Source: G963701675 sp963701675 (GTDB taxonomy: Bacteria; Planctomycetota; Planctomycetia; Gemmatales; Gemmataceae). From it: DNA of 64,000 nt. Position numbers and translations under genes: made by a program. The notes under the pieces were generated by a model that was not told the DNA's origin, did no database searches, and was given only the letters and a program-made list of their open reading frames with translations. Positions within the stretch are counted from its first letter, which is position 1, and the number at the start of each line of letters is the position of its first letter. The stretch spans positions 3,844,001-3,908,000 of the forward strand of contig OY969623.1 in the NCBI GenBank assembly GCA_963701675.1, in the 5' to 3' direction. Shown here piece after piece: positions 17,802-28,200 of this stretch.

Positions 17802-18539
17802 GGCAACCTCCGGCTTCGGGCGTCGGCGTCAATCACTTCCAATTCCGGCCCCACCATGTAACCCTGCGCCCGTACCGTTACGATCGCCTCTGGCGAGTCG
17901 CTGTTACTCGGATGACGAAGCTTGCCGCGCAGTCGAACGATGTGCATGTCGATGGTGCGCGTCTCGATGCCGCGATGGCCGACGCCCCATACGCGGTTCA
18001 GCAACTCTTCACGGGAAACCGCTCGATGCTTGTTTTCCACCAGGAAACTCAGAATCGCCGTTTCCGTCTCGGAGAGTTCCGTTCGATCCTCGCCGGGCCA
18101 GCGAACTTCACGCCGGTCAAAGTCAATTACTGCGCCCCCGAGCCGTGCCGCCTTGACGGCAACAGGACGGTCTACCGAACGGCGCAATACAGCCTCGACT
18201 CGAGCCAGCAGTTCCCGCGCCGAGAACGGCTTGATGACATAGTCATCAGCGCCTCTCTTGAGGCCTTTTACTCGATCGTCCTCGGAGCCGCGTGCCGTGA
18301 GGATAATGACCGGCAAGGTTGGGCGAATGGTTCGCAATTCGGCGAGAACTTCCAGGCCGTCGCGCTTCGGCAAGAGCAGATCCAAGAGAACCAGATCGAC
18401 GCCGAGTCGGACGGCCGCCTCCAGACCGCTCTTCCCGTCAGCGGCCTCGGTCACCTCGAAACCGCCGGCGCAATGCATCTACTATCCCACGCCGGATTGC
18501 CGGTTCATCTTCAACGACAACGATGTGTGCAAGCGACAT
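17798..18539 (-). CDS. OmpR-family response regulator, reading frame broken near residue 25
   Basis: The ATG at 18539 begins MSLAHIVVVEDEPAIRRGIV, a typical receiver start, and then the frame runs out. From about 18466 the expected continuation (GGFEVTEAADGKSGLEAA) is one base out. Removing one base in the run TTGCGCCGGCGG restores a single protein of about 246 residues. The remainder has the phosphoacceptor Asp in LVLLDLLLPKRDG, Lys in DYVIKPFSARE and a winged-helix DNA-binding domain (LSETETAILSFLVENKHRAV, TIDMHIVRLRGKL). It is coupled to the histidine kinase at 16023-17801. Either sequencing error or a recent inactivating mutation. Confidence 0.8.
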
Positions 18540-18575
18540 AAACAGCTTTTCTCAGTGTACCAGACGCACTGTATG

Positions 18576-19664
18576 TCACTCAGTTCTATCCTCCGCCGTG
18601 AACGGGTACTCTGCAAACAATGACTTTCCGAGACCCAGATACGGATCATCCAAATCGGCATGCAGGACATCCTTGTAAATCGGCTTCGCAATTTGACCCG
18701 GCCGAACCGGACCCAGACCGGTCAGCAGATCGTGAACCTGCCGGCGGCGAACAGATTCATTCAGGATGGTATCTTCTTTGAGAGTCCTCCACTTAGCGAC
18801 ATCCGTAGTGTTCACTTCCACGTCTGCCACGGCCGCAACGTTCATTTCCTTGGCATTCTCGGGCGAAAAGAGTGCGAGCATCGGCTTTTCAATCACTCGC
18901 TTGCTGAGACCCGCCGTCGACGCGAGGACATGTGGCGCCTCGTTCCGCGCCAACACTTCGGATTGTACCTGATGATAATCTTTCAACATCACATCGCGGC
19001 GATCTTTGCCCTGCTGATCTACGTACGTGGCCAACAAGCGAAGTTGCTCTAGTGACCGTCTGTATTGTTGCGGCTCATAGATGCCCGGAAGGACATCCAA
19101 CACCTGGCCGTCGGCCGCACAGACGTACGTTGCGATGTTGCCGTTTAAGGTGCGCGTAACCATGTGATCGTTTCCAAAGTCGATTCGCACGATAGGAACG
19201 GGACGCACAGACTCCCAAGCCGGCTCGAACTTGGCATTGATGTCCGCTGCCACTTTGTCATCCGAGAACAACACGGTCCTCGCCAGACGCGCGTTCGTTC
19301 AGCAGAATTGATCGTCGAGCTTACCCATCAAGTGGAACACGAGCACCGGCTTCCCGGACTTAACTGCGGCTGCGCAGGCAGTGGCGAAATCATGATGCCA
19401 ACTGACCTTTCCCGGAGGCACCTTTGGATTGTGAAACTCGGGGCCTGCGCTTTTAATAACAGCCGCCTTTGCGGGCAATTCGATCTCGCTCTTGGTTTTG
19501 TCGGCCGGAACTTTCGCCTGCGTCAGTAACGCCTTGGCTGGAACTTCAACGCGAGCCTTGGAGAAATCCGCCGCGGCCGGTTGGTGCGACAGCGCGGCGC
19601 CGGCACAGTACGTTACGCTAAGGGCGGTTACGAAAGCCAGCGACCAGCAATAAATACGTCTCAT
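18576..19664 (-). CDS. thioredoxin-fold protein with in-frame TGA (candidate selenoprotein)
   Basis: 362 codons if the TGA at 19299-19301 is read as selenocysteine (residue 122). AAGGAGG precedes the ATG at 19664. A signal peptide (MRRIYCWSLAFVTALSVTYC) is followed by a linker and a thioredoxin-like start, GKPVLVFHLMGKLDDQFC, then TGA, then TNARLARTVLFSDDKVAADI in the same frame. A redox pair Cys-Sec would occupy the position of the active-site cysteines. Downstream of the TGA a seven-base-pair hairpin (CGAGGAC, loop CGTGTT, GTTCTCG) lies where a bacterial SECIS should be. If the TGA is a real stop, the downstream part would be a fragment starting at a GTG (19274). It faces the lipase gene upstream on the same strand. 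Confidence 0.7.
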
Positions 19665-19782
19665 CGGCTACCTCCTTTTTTTGCGCTAAACCTCGAGCGA
19701 TTCTCGATCGACCTGCGCAATTCTACTTCCGGACGTAGCTCGGCGCTGTAACAGGATCGTAACAGGCGGCTGCGTGCAAGAT

Positions 19783-20547
19783 TCAAAAACCTTCGTCTGC
19801 GAGACGTTGGAGAAGGCGGGCGTAGTCCGCCGTGCGATCTGGGATGTTCTTCCGAGCTTGCGCGATTCGGTTGTTCCAACTAACCAGGCTTACGTGGTCG
19901 CCTTCCCAGATGTCGATGTTGTCGCCATATGTCGCCGAGGCCACGGACACGATGCCGTCATTCGGGCCCTCGGCACTCAAGACGATGTGGTAGGGCAAAA
20001 GCCATTCGGGTGTGTTGAATCGGCCGTCATGCTTGCCGGCAACGGAAAAATACCGCACGCCGTCATCATCCGGAACTTGCTCATTGAACTGTCGGCAACG
20101 TTCGGTGGTCAGATCGAAGAATGCTTCAGCGGGCATGTCGAACCATTCGAGGAGCGGTTTGAAGACACGACCGAATCGTGAGACGCACCAATCGGCAAAA
20201 CTAGAGCCGCGGTGAGGTGTCGCGATGGTTGTCAGCGTAAGGACGCGCTTCGCCATGCCCAAGCGTGTGATCATGTAACGTGAATCGAGTCCGCCCATGC
20301 TATGAGCGATCAAGTGCACGTGTTCATTGGGAACTTCGCGTTCGAGAAATGTCCGGAGTTGTGCTGCACGCGCCGCCACGCCGGCCGTCGGGCTTAGCCA
20401 CGGTAGGAGGACGCGATTGCCGGCCGATCGAAGGAGCTCGGACGCTCCGGAGAAATACCGGACAAGCGTCAAAGGGCCCATGCGGAATTCGCTATAACCC
20501 AACACCCCGTGCACGAGAACAATGGGCGCCTTGAGCGCTGGAATCAC
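19783..20547 (-). CDS. alpha/beta-hydrolase, lipase-like
   Basis: About 254 residues. The start is best placed at a GTG (20547), six bases after GGAGG; a TTG two codons earlier touches the ribosome site. It has the oxyanion-region HG (PIVLVHGVLGYSEF), the nucleophile elbow in LIAHSMGGLDSRY (GxSxG variant A-H-S-M-G) and a C-terminal candidate Asp/His region (GPNDGIVSVASATYGDN, WEGDHVSLVSW). This matches triacylglycerol lipase or LipA-like enzymes. There is no signal peptide by eye, so an intracellular esterase is possible. Confidence 0.8.
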   Translation of the reverse strand: MIPALKAPIVLVHGVLGYSEFRMGPLTLVRYFSGASELLRSAGNRVLLPWLSPTAGVAARAAQLRTFLEREVPNEHVHLIAHSMGGLDSRYMITRLGMAKRVLTLTTIATPHRGSSFADWCVSRFGRVFKPLLEWFDMPAEAFFDLTTERCRQFNEQVPDDDGVRYFSVAGKHDGRFNTPEWLLPYHIVLSAEGPNDGIVSVASATYGDNIDIWEGDHVSLVSWNNRIAQARKNIPDRTADYARLLQRLADEGF

Positions 20548-20581
20548 GTTCAACCTCCAACGTTTGGGAGGATTGTATCCG

Positions 20582-20610
20582 ATTCATCCTTCATTCTTCA
20601 TCTCTCATCC
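20582..20610. repeat. GGATGAA-type degenerate heptamer repeat
   Basis: ATTCATCCTTCATTCTTCATCTCTCATCC reads on the complement as a degenerate run of GGATGAA. It lies between the divergent lipase and oxidoreductase genes, 46 bases before the latter's start. The same unit is found inside the kinase gene at 45197-45278. Confidence 0.6.
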
Positions 20611-20655
20611 TTTTTTTACTACCATAGCGCGAGTTACCTTATCCGGAGGATCGAC

Positions 20656-21564
20656 ATGGCAATTACCAAAGCCGGGCCCAAAAAAACTCCTGTGGGCTGG
20701 ATCGGCACCGGCGTCATGGGTCGATGGATGTGCCAGCACGTCATGAACGCGGGATATCCGACCGTCGTTTTCAACCGGAGCCGCGACAAGGCCCAGCCGC
20801 TACTGGATGCCGGCGCCGTCTGGGCGGAGACACCGAAGGCGGTTGCCGAGAAATCGAATGTTGTGATTGCCATTGTGGGATTCCCGCGCGATGTGCGCGA
20901 AGTTTTTCTAGCCGATGATGGAGCACTGGCGGGAAGCAAGGCGGGCGCCGTCCTCGTGGACATGACAACAAGCGAGCCGTCGCTGGCCAAGGAAATCGCC
21001 GACTCGGCGAAAACGAAAGGTGTCTACAGTGTTGACGCACCGGTGTCCGGCGGAGATGTAGGCGCCAAGAACGCCACGTTATCCATCATGGTCGGCGGCG
21101 ATTCCGATGCCATCGATGCCGTTCGGCCGATTCTGGAATGCATGGGAAAAACCATCGTTCACGTGGGCCCGGCCGGCGCGGGACAACACACCAAGATGGT
21201 GAACCAGGTTCTCATTGCTTCCAACATGATCGGTGTGTGTGAAGCACTGCTCTATGGCTACAAAGCGGGCCTGGATCTGAAAACGGTGCTCCAGGCCGTT
21301 GGCGGTGGTGCGGCAGCCAGTTGGTCGCTCAATAACCTGGGACCTCGCATCATCGACCGCAACTTCGAACCCGGATTTTTTGTCGAGCACTTCATCAAGG
21401 ACATGGGGATCGCACTCGATGAGGCGAAACGCATGGGCCTCGCCTTGCCCGGACTGGCATTGGCAAATCAGTTGTATGTCGCGGTGAAAGCGCAGGGTTT
21501 CGGCCGAAAAGGAACTCAGGCCCTAATGTTGGCGCTCGAACGACTATCGAATGTAGAGAAATAA
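20656..21564 (+). CDS. NAD(P)-dependent beta-hydroxyacid dehydrogenase (3-hydroxyisobutyrate type)
   Basis: 302 residues; CGGAGGA lies six bases before ATG 20656. An N-terminal Rossmann fold (VGWIGTGVMGRWMCQHVMNA, 12-31) binds the cofactor. DAPVSGGDVGAKNATLSIMVGG carries the substrate-binding signature, and the catalytic Lys is in GAGQHTKMVNQVLIASN. The helical C-terminal domain has EPGFFVEHFIKDMGIAL. It oxidises a 3-hydroxy acid, with 3-hydroxyisobutyrate or tartronate semialdehyde as the usual substrates; I cannot choose between them from sequence. A strong hairpin follows the stop. Confidence 0.92.
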   Translation: MAITKAGPKKTPVGWIGTGVMGRWMCQHVMNAGYPTVVFNRSRDKAQPLLDAGAVWAETPKAVAEKSNVVIAIVGFPRDVREVFLADDGALAGSKAGAVLVDMTTSEPSLAKEIADSAKTKGVYSVDAPVSGGDVGAKNATLSIMVGGDSDAIDAVRPILECMGKTIVHVGPAGAGQHTKMVNQVLIASNMIGVCEALLYGYKAGLDLKTVLQAVGGGAAASWSLNNLGPRIIDRNFEPGFFVEHFIKDMGIALDEAKRMGLALPGLALANQLYVAVKAQGFGRKGTQALMLALERLSNVEK

Positions 21565-21566
21565 TC

Positions 21567-21634
21567 TCACCACAAAGACACAAAGAACACAAAGCCTCCG
21601 TATTGTCTTTGTGTTCTTCGTGTCTTTGTGGTGA
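21567..21634. terminator. long hairpin with CACAAAG heptamers, between convergent genes
   Basis: The left arm 21567-21594 (TCACCACAAAGACACAAAG...) and right arm 21607-21634 are complementary at 27 of 28 positions with a 12-base loop. The arm is built from three CACAAAG units. It starts just after the oxidoreductase stop and ends just before the cyclase stop at 21642, so it probably ends both transcripts; the stem is far longer than a normal terminator and belongs to a dispersed repeat family. Confidence 0.7.
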
Positions 21635-21641
21635 TCCTTTC

Positions 21642-22700
21642 TTACCTGATAGCGACTGGCCGGAGTCCAAACCCGGCTACGGTACCGCGAATCTTGTTCG
21701 TCGTGCAGAAGTAACAAAACTCATATGCCTTGTCACGCGCCAGATCCTCAAGAAAGTGAAACTCCCCGATGTGCACGCCCTGCTCGATGAGTAGATAGTT
21801 GTGTACCGGAATGAACTGCGGCGGCTCCATCGCGCCGGGGAGATACTCAAGTCCACTGGTATCCGATGCAATGAGGATAGCGCCTTTTTGCTCCACTAAC
21901 CAGCGTGCGGCGCCGATGTCAATGCCGGCGCTATCATGTTCGCCAATCTTCTTGTGATCGGCGCCATCTTTGCCCCAATACCGCAACGTTCCCGTGCGAA
22001 TGAGCACGGTGTCGCCGGGCTTCAGTTCCGTTTTCTGAGAGGCGAGCGCCGCTTGCAACTCCTCCGCCGTAATCTTGTAATGTGATGGGAGCGCGTCGAG
22101 CTTTCGATACCCAGCGACGTCAATCAGCACGCCACGAGTAATGATCGGCGGGATCGTCGTTGAGTCGCACTTACGGATTCCAAAATTGCCGCCCCAATCC
22201 GACTCCTTGAAGCCGTTGTACCAATGATCATCTTCGCCGGTGGTGACATGTCCAAGTCCGTCTATCTGGGTGCCAACGTTGTCGTTGATAAAGAGTGCGC
22301 TGCTATGCCACCCCATCCGGCGTGGGTTTAGTTTCGGATCGGCCACCGGCGGAAAATCACCTTGACGCTTCACGCCTTCCGGTGAACGAAAGGTAATAAT
22401 CTCACCGGGGCTATGCCCGGGCCATTTGTATGAATTTCGGTCATACGGTACCCCGAGGTCGTAGACCTTGCCTGCCTTGGCCAATTGTAGTGCGGCCGAG
22501 ATACTTTCCGGTGTGAGCGCGTTGAGCGCGCCCACTTCGTCCTCTTTGCCCCAGACCGCGCCCCAGCCCTTGCCTTTGGTCCAGCCCTTGAGCACAACGT
22601 CGGAGCGGTTCGCTGAGCCCGCGTGCCCCGCGAAGTTCCAGCCCAGGACGAATGCCACTACGATGCCAATTGCTCCACAGATCCAATTCGTCATTCGCAT
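21642..22700 (-). CDS. cyclase-family metal-dependent hydrolase, membrane anchored
   Basis: 352 residues; GTGGAGC precedes the ATG. An N-terminal hydrophobic helix (WICGAIGIVVAFVLGWNFAG) is a signal or anchor. The body is the cyclase family (kynurenine-formamidase-like): DLGVPYDRN, NVGTQIDGLGHV with the metal-binding D-x-x-x-H pattern, RGVLIDVAGYRK, PGDTVLIRTGTLRYWG and GIDIGAARWLVEQKGAI. Members hydrolyse amides such as N-formylkynurenine or act on related substrates. It converges with the oxidoreductase at 20656-21564. Confidence 0.85.
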   Translation of the reverse strand: MRMTNWICGAIGIVVAFVLGWNFAGHAGSANRSDVVLKGWTKGKGWGAVWGKEDEVGALNALTPESISAALQLAKAGKVYDLGVPYDRNSYKWPGHSPGEIITFRSPEGVKRQGDFPPVADPKLNPRRMGWHSSALFINDNVGTQIDGLGHVTTGEDDHWYNGFKESDWGGNFGIRKCDSTTIPPIITRGVLIDVAGYRKLDALPSHYKITAEELQAALASQKTELKPGDTVLIRTGTLRYWGKDGADHKKIGEHDSAGIDIGAARWLVEQKGAILIASDTSGLEYLPGAMEPPQFIPVHNYLLIEQGVHIGEFHFLEDLARDKAYEFCYFCTTNKIRGTVAGFGLRPVAIR

Positions 22701-22973
22701 TTCACGTGCTCCACATAGTCACGCTTGTCCGGTTTCCTGAACGGATACGCATACCGTGGTGAAGGACGAAAGACGCAATGTGTTGGCTTCCCTCGTCGAA
22801 TCGTCCTTCGCAAGAGAAAACGGGGCTCATCATGAGGACCGGCGATGTGTCAAGGCCGCGGCGATTAGCCGATCCGGTGCGTCGACAGTGGTACGCACAC
22901 CATCGGGCCCGGCGCTTCGCCATCCGCATGATGGGCTCCGTTTCTCCGATCTCGAATCGGCAGGTCGCGGCGA
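22701..22973. other. intergenic space
   Basis: 273 bases before the cyclase gene and after the transaldolase stop. No convincing gene, RNA or repeat was found. Confidence 0.4.
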
Positions 22974-24035
22974 TTACTTTGAACTGCCCGAGGTAAGGGC
23001 TTTGCGACGCGAGGCAATTTGCGCCAGCAGTTGTTTTTGCGGATCGGCGAATTTCTTTACGCCTTCATCCATTAGCACGGTTTCCAATTTCTCCAAGTCG
23101 ACGACGCGGTCAATTTCGTCGAGTACTTCCTTCGACGGGAGTTGGTCAACGCGACGAGTAATAAGGCGACCACTCGCTTCAACGGCAGCGTTGGTTTCGG
23201 GCGGATTCGTTTCGATATCGGAACCGGCGAATGCTTCGACGTATTTCCATTCCATATCGCCCGGCAGCTTTCGCCCCGTGCTGGCAAAGATCATTTCCTG
23301 CTGAAGCGGCGTATTTTTGTCCGACCAGAACTTGCAATTGTGCTGCCAGATCCGCTTGGCGTTCACGATGCCGACCATCCCTTGCGCATTCGCCGAGAGT
23401 TGCGGCACGTGCTTGTGGGTGTAAACATCGAGCCGGCTGACGAAAATGCTGTACACGGATTTGAACTTTTCCAACGAGGCACGCCGGCGAGCGCCACGCC
23501 AAACGGCATCGCGCGCGATCACGTACTGCCGGTCGGTGAAAATCAGCGTCACATTTACCGTGACACCCGCCGCAACGACTTCCTCGAGGGCCGCAAGCCC
23601 GGCCGGCGTCGCGGGGATCTTGATCATGCGGTTGTCATGCCCGGCGCTCCACTTCTTCGCTAGTTCGATGTAACGCTTAGTCCGCTCCGCCTGGGGTATG
23701 TTGCTGGCCGGATCTTCCAAAAGCGGATCCAGTTCGAAGCTGACGTAGCCGTTGTTCCCATTCGTTTCTTTCCAGACCGGATGAAACATACTCTGCGCCT
23801 GCCGAACCAGCATGTCCGTAAGTTGCCACGCTAGGTCTTCATCCTTCAATCCGTCGCGGATCAGCCGAGTCATGGCGTCGTCGAACTGCCCTTTTTCGAT
23901 GATGCCGGCGACGATGATGGGATTCGACGTAGCCCCCGTCGCGCCCCAGCCACGATTCTGCACGACCAGCGCGGGTTCAACAGAGTCTAACCAGAGTTTG
24001 GTACCCGAGGCGATAAGCGATTGTAACGGCGTCAT
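22974..24035 (-). CDS. tal: transaldolase
   Basis: 353 residues. A TIM-barrel aldolase of the pentose phosphate pathway, it moves a dihydroxyacetone unit between sedoheptulose-7-phosphate and glyceraldehyde-3-phosphate. The Schiff-base Lys is in HDNRMIKIPATPAGLAALEE. The start LWLDSVEPALV and GATSNPIIV match the transaldolase N-terminus, and VNVTLIFTDRQYV is the conserved strand. It is longer than the small TalC type and close to the classic TalB length. No operon partner on this strand within 270 bases. Confidence 0.9.
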   Translation of the reverse strand: MTPLQSLIASGTKLWLDSVEPALVVQNRGWGATGATSNPIIVAGIIEKGQFDDAMTRLIRDGLKDEDLAWQLTDMLVRQAQSMFHPVWKETNGNNGYVSFELDPLLEDPASNIPQAERTKRYIELAKKWSAGHDNRMIKIPATPAGLAALEEVVAAGVTVNVTLIFTDRQYVIARDAVWRGARRRASLEKFKSVYSIFVSRLDVYTHKHVPQLSANAQGMVGIVNAKRIWQHNCKFWSDKNTPLQQEMIFASTGRKLPGDMEWKYVEAFAGSDIETNPPETNAAVEASGRLITRRVDQLPSKEVLDEIDRVVDLEKLETVLMDEGVKKFADPQKQLLAQIASRRKALTSGSSK

Positions 24036-24113
24036 GGTGCTGCTGTCTCCGGCTGCTAGTTGTTCCCGGGATGGGATGTTGTCGAATACCCACGTATTGT
24101 ACGCAGACCGAGA

Positions 24114-24160
24114 CGAGCCGGGAGCGTCAGCGACCTCCGGTCACTAACGTTCCCGGCTCG
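24114..24160. repeat. hairpin repeat upstream of the glycosyltransferase
   Basis: CGAGCCGGGAGCGT (24114-24127) pairs with ACGTTCCCGGCTCG (24147-24160) at 13 of 14 positions. The centre CAGCGACCTCCGGTCA contains its own short inverted repeat. It is in the divergent region between transaldolase and the glycosyltransferase. Confidence 0.75.
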
Positions 24161-24206
24161 CCATCGGAGTTGATCGAAAGTGCGATGTCCATTAAGATGC
24201 CGCGAA

Positions 24207-25232
24207 ATGTCGCCTTTACGTAAATCACGGCCACGGACGATCGTGCTACCATCCCTCTCCATAGTCATCCCCACCTTCAACGGAGTGGATCACCTCCGGC
24301 GCTTGTTGCCATCCGTGCGCCGGTATTCGCCGCGGCAAACTCAAGTCATCATTGTGGATGACGCCTCGACCGATGACACGGCCGGCTGGCTACGATGCAA
24401 CCATCCGTGGGTGGAACTTATTCAGTTACCGCACAATCAAGGATTCTGTGCGGCCGTCAATGCTGGCGTGACCCATGCACACGGCGATGTGATCGAACTT
24501 TTGAACAATGACACCGATGTTACCCAGGGGTGGGCTGAAGCGGCGTTGGCTCATTTCGCTGACCCAACTGTCGGTAGTGTCGCGCCGCTCGTGCTGTTCA
24601 TGGACCGTCCGAACTTGATCGAAAGTGCCGGCCAGGAATATCACATCTGCGGCTGGGGAAGGAATCGCGGCTACGCCCAACCGTTGAGCGATGACTATCA
24701 AAGTCGCTGCGAGGTCTTCGGACCCAGCGCGTCAAGCGGGTTCTATCGGCGAAAGGCTCTCGAAACGACCGGCGTTATGCTGCCCGAATTCGGCGCGTAT
24801 TACGAGGATGTCGATTTGTCGTTTCGACTGCGGTGGGCAGGGTATCGTTGCGTCTATGAACCCTGCTCTCGGGTGCATCACGCCGAATCGGCTTCTTACC
24901 GCCGGCAGCGCGACAAAGTTGTTTATCTGTTGGCGCGCAACGAAGAACTGGTCTATTGGATCAACCTGCAGGCGAAGGACCTGCTGCTGGGGTTGCTGCC
25001 ACACCTTGGATTCCTGGCAGTTCGGGCGGTTCGCCGAACGATGGCTGGGCAAGGCATGGCCTATTTTTCTGCCAAGCTCGATGCGCTGCGCCGCTGGCGC
25101 TGGGCCCTTGAGCGGCGCCGCGTGTTACGTGAACTCGTCCGAACTCGCCGACATCTGGATTTGCAAGTCTTGAAGACTCCAGTTGTCCTCCACGAGGGGT
25201 GGAACTGGATTACAACACGGAAAAGTGCCTAG
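24207..25232 (+). CDS. family 2 glycosyltransferase
   Basis: About 341 residues from MSPLRKSRPRTIVLPSLSIV; a GTG at 24180 gives nine extra residues without a better ribosome site. The GT-A fold is visible: SIVIPTFNGVDHLRRLLPSV, IIVDDASTDDTAGWL, and the donor-binding D-x-D-like motif in ELLNNDTDVTQGW. SSGFYRRKALETTG, DVDLSFRLRWAGYRCVYEP and VHHAESASY match rhamnosyl- or galactosyl-transferase-like members. It adds a sugar to a surface polysaccharide or lipid; acceptor unknown. Confidence 0.9.
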   Translation: MSPLRKSRPRTIVLPSLSIVIPTFNGVDHLRRLLPSVRRYSPRQTQVIIVDDASTDDTAGWLRCNHPWVELIQLPHNQGFCAAVNAGVTHAHGDVIELLNNDTDVTQGWAEAALAHFADPTVGSVAPLVLFMDRPNLIESAGQEYHICGWGRNRGYAQPLSDDYQSRCEVFGPSASSGFYRRKALETTGVMLPEFGAYYEDVDLSFRLRWAGYRCVYEPCSRVHHAESASYRRQRDKVVYLLARNEELVYWINLQAKDLLLGLLPHLGFLAVRAVRRTMAGQGMAYFSAKLDALRRWRWALERRRVLRELVRTRRHLDLQVLKTPVVLHEGWNWITTRKSA

Positions 25233-25249
25233 CTGGAGAATCTTCGGGC

Positions 25250-28200
25250 TTACGGATCGAGCGGCAGCCAGTCGGCGAAGTCGAATCGGGCATGCGGTGA
25301 GGTGTTCGGCGCGACCATCTTTTCGTAGTAGGCCTGCCGGCAAACCGGAAGCAGCCGCTTCAAATCTTCCGGACTGAGATTCCCGCGTTCGCGGCAGAAC
25401 ATCAAATCGGCTTGGCCGGGGACGCGAACTATCTCCAATCCGTGCACGGAGCGGGTGGCGTGGTCCGCCAGTTCTTTGCCGGCATCACTCCCCGGCGTAA
25501 GAAGGAACGCGGTCTGATCGCTAGTGTCCTTACCGTCAACCAGCGGGGCTGCTCGATTAAAATGGTCCTTGATTTGTTCCGCAATATCCTCGTGCCCGGC
25601 GGCGGCAACCGAGAATTCGACCTCGGCAACATCCGTTTCGGGGAGAAACTCTCCCAGGGCCTTGGCGGTCACTCCGATGAGTGGCCCGGCAATATGTCGC
25701 GGCAAGTCGTTTCCCGTCATGCACACCCGATGAAGGCCGCCCAACTCTGCCAACAATCCATCCTGTATGGCCTGGTCGACACGGTCCCATTGTTCCGACT
25801 TGAGCCGTCGCAAGAACTTCCGCGCGGCTTGTTCCAAATCGCTTTCCCCATCGGGAAGAAGCACGCGTGTCGTCGCCGATTCGCGGATCGCCTCCCAATA
25901 GGTTTCGGGAGATGGCGCCGGTGAATGCACCGAAGTTGTCTCGATGCCGTTCGCCGCGGTCTCGGCCAGGTCACGTGCCTCGTCCGGAGGCGACTCGAGG
26001 TGTTCCTGTAGATGACGCAGGCGCTGCCGACAGAACGCTAACTCTTGAATCCGGTCCAAGAGTCGGCCCTTGAGAATGGCATAAAACTGCCGGCCCGCTC
26101 CAACCACTTCCTCCACCAGGCGATGACGACAGAAGGCGCTAAGCTGATCCATGACTGCCCGAAGCGAGCGACGCGAGCGATTGCCGAACAGCGAGAATCC
26201 GCCACCGTGGCCGCAGCCTTCCAGCGCTTGGGTGAGATGCTTCCAGATCTCTTGCGTGCGACCCTCTTGCTGTAGGATCCGTGCCCGCTGGGCTTCAAAG
26301 GCGTCGTCACAATACCGAGTGAATCGCTGTAGCCCGGCTTCGGCGGCAGCGATTCGACAACCCGTTTGATCCATCAGTTTGAACGCGGCCGACGACAGTC
26401 GTTCATCCCACTCCGCGGCGAACTTTTGGGTTGCGTTACACAATGCTCGGCTTACGCGGCTACGGCGCCAACTCGTGTCGCTCTCGAGGTCGGGCGCGGC
26501 GCCGATCAGGTCTTCGACGCGGTGTAACGCTTGTCGCGCCCAACTGGCCGGACTTTCCTGTGCCACGGATTGGTGTGACTGCTCTTCGAGAACCGACAGC
26601 AACTGCGTGACTGCACCGGGAAGGTCTCCGTCGAATGCGGAGGCAGCTTCGGCTTGTAGGCGATTGCAAACGGACTGAAATTCCAACCCAGGGTCGGCTA
26701 ATGCTTCGGCACAGGCAATGTCCACCTGAGACGCCGCCATGGGGTCCGCGGGCGCCTGCCATTCACCAAGCAAACGGGCGCAACCACCGCGCGCTGCTTG
26801 CCGCAAAAGTAGACCTCGTGGAAACCACGCCGCATGAGTGCCGAAACTGCGAAACGGCGTCTTGCCAGCGCCGGCGCCGCGCTTGCGACAACGATCCAGC
26901 CGTGCGCCGAGAGGTGTCGTCAACTCGTGAAAGAGATAGCTTCCCAAGTGTGCCAGCGTATCGCCCAGGGCCTTCGGACTTCGATGTGCGAGTGCCAACA
27001 AATAAACATGATTGAATGGCGAGCCACTTTCCACCGTTCGCGGACCGTCCGAATTGTACTGAGCTGAAAACCGCACGCCGGCATCGGCATAGTGGTTGAG
27101 CTCGGTGAGAGTTGCGTAGACGTTGGCCTGTTCCAGTTTGGGTGTCGCAGGATCCTGAGGTGCGCCGCAGAATAGAAACGCCAGAACTTCGGTTTCCGGA
27201 TGCTGGAGTTGGTGCATCATGCGTCGCAAGTTGTACGCCAGATCGATCATAACGCCGCTGCCGCCGCCGCCTGCGGCGCCGATGACGTAAACACGCGGTC
27301 GCTGGTCGCGAAGCGCCAACTCCGTATCACGAACCGACTGAAACAACGCATCGGGGTGAGTAATCTGTTGGATGTCGCGCCGAAGTCGGGCCATGAAACG
27401 GAGATGGTTGTCCGCAAATGCCAACCGTCCGAGCGCGCGCGATCCTTGCGTTTGCAACGAGCGTGGAAGGGTGTACAGCTTTTCCCGCGGCAACCATTCG
27501 GAAATTTGCTCCAACATCCGCCTCCGGTAATTACCCACCGGTTGCAGTGGAAGATGGTAAACCTCCTCGGTGCTTAGGGCTACTTCTGGCGCACTGCGCG
27601 TCGCAAAGCGGATGGCCTCCGGGTCCGTATCGACATAGAGAAATCGCATCACCGGGACATGTTTGATGTCGCCGAAACGATCCAGGAAACGGCAGCGCAA
27701 CTCCGTCAACGCCCGCTTGCCAAACGCTCCGACACCGATGATGAGCGTCGGCCGAAGAGCACCCGTTAACGGTTGCTCCATGGTGATTCCCATCGGCGTC
27801 GATTGGAGCAAATCTTCGCTGTCGCTGTCGCCGCCCGTTCCCACCGCAACGGGAATCGCCCGGGGCACGGAGGGAACGTTGTCGAGGAAGACATCTTCCA
27901 TCGATTCGGCCAGACTCATCGGCCGGTTTTCGCCGCAGACCACGATCGGTTCCGGCGTCAGCAACTCCGCATGGGCCGTGCGCTGAGCATTCACCAGTGC
28001 TCGAACAAACGAGAGACAGTCGGGCCAGCGCTTGGCGGGATCTTTTGCCAGCGCGCGGGCCACAATCGGCCGCTCGCCTTCGGGAAGCCAGCGCAGCTCG
28101 GGCTCGGCGTTCGTATGTTGCAGGGCTAGCTGGCGCGGGTTCTTTCCGGTGAACGGGCGTTGTCCCGTCAACAACTCCTCGTAGACGATGGCGAGGCTGT

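Noticed and set aside
20509..20655. An N-terminal extension of the oxidoreductase
   Set aside because: It translates through the GGATGAA-type repeat (DSSFILHLSSF) and lacks a ribosome site; the Rossmann start with CGGAGGA is at 20656.
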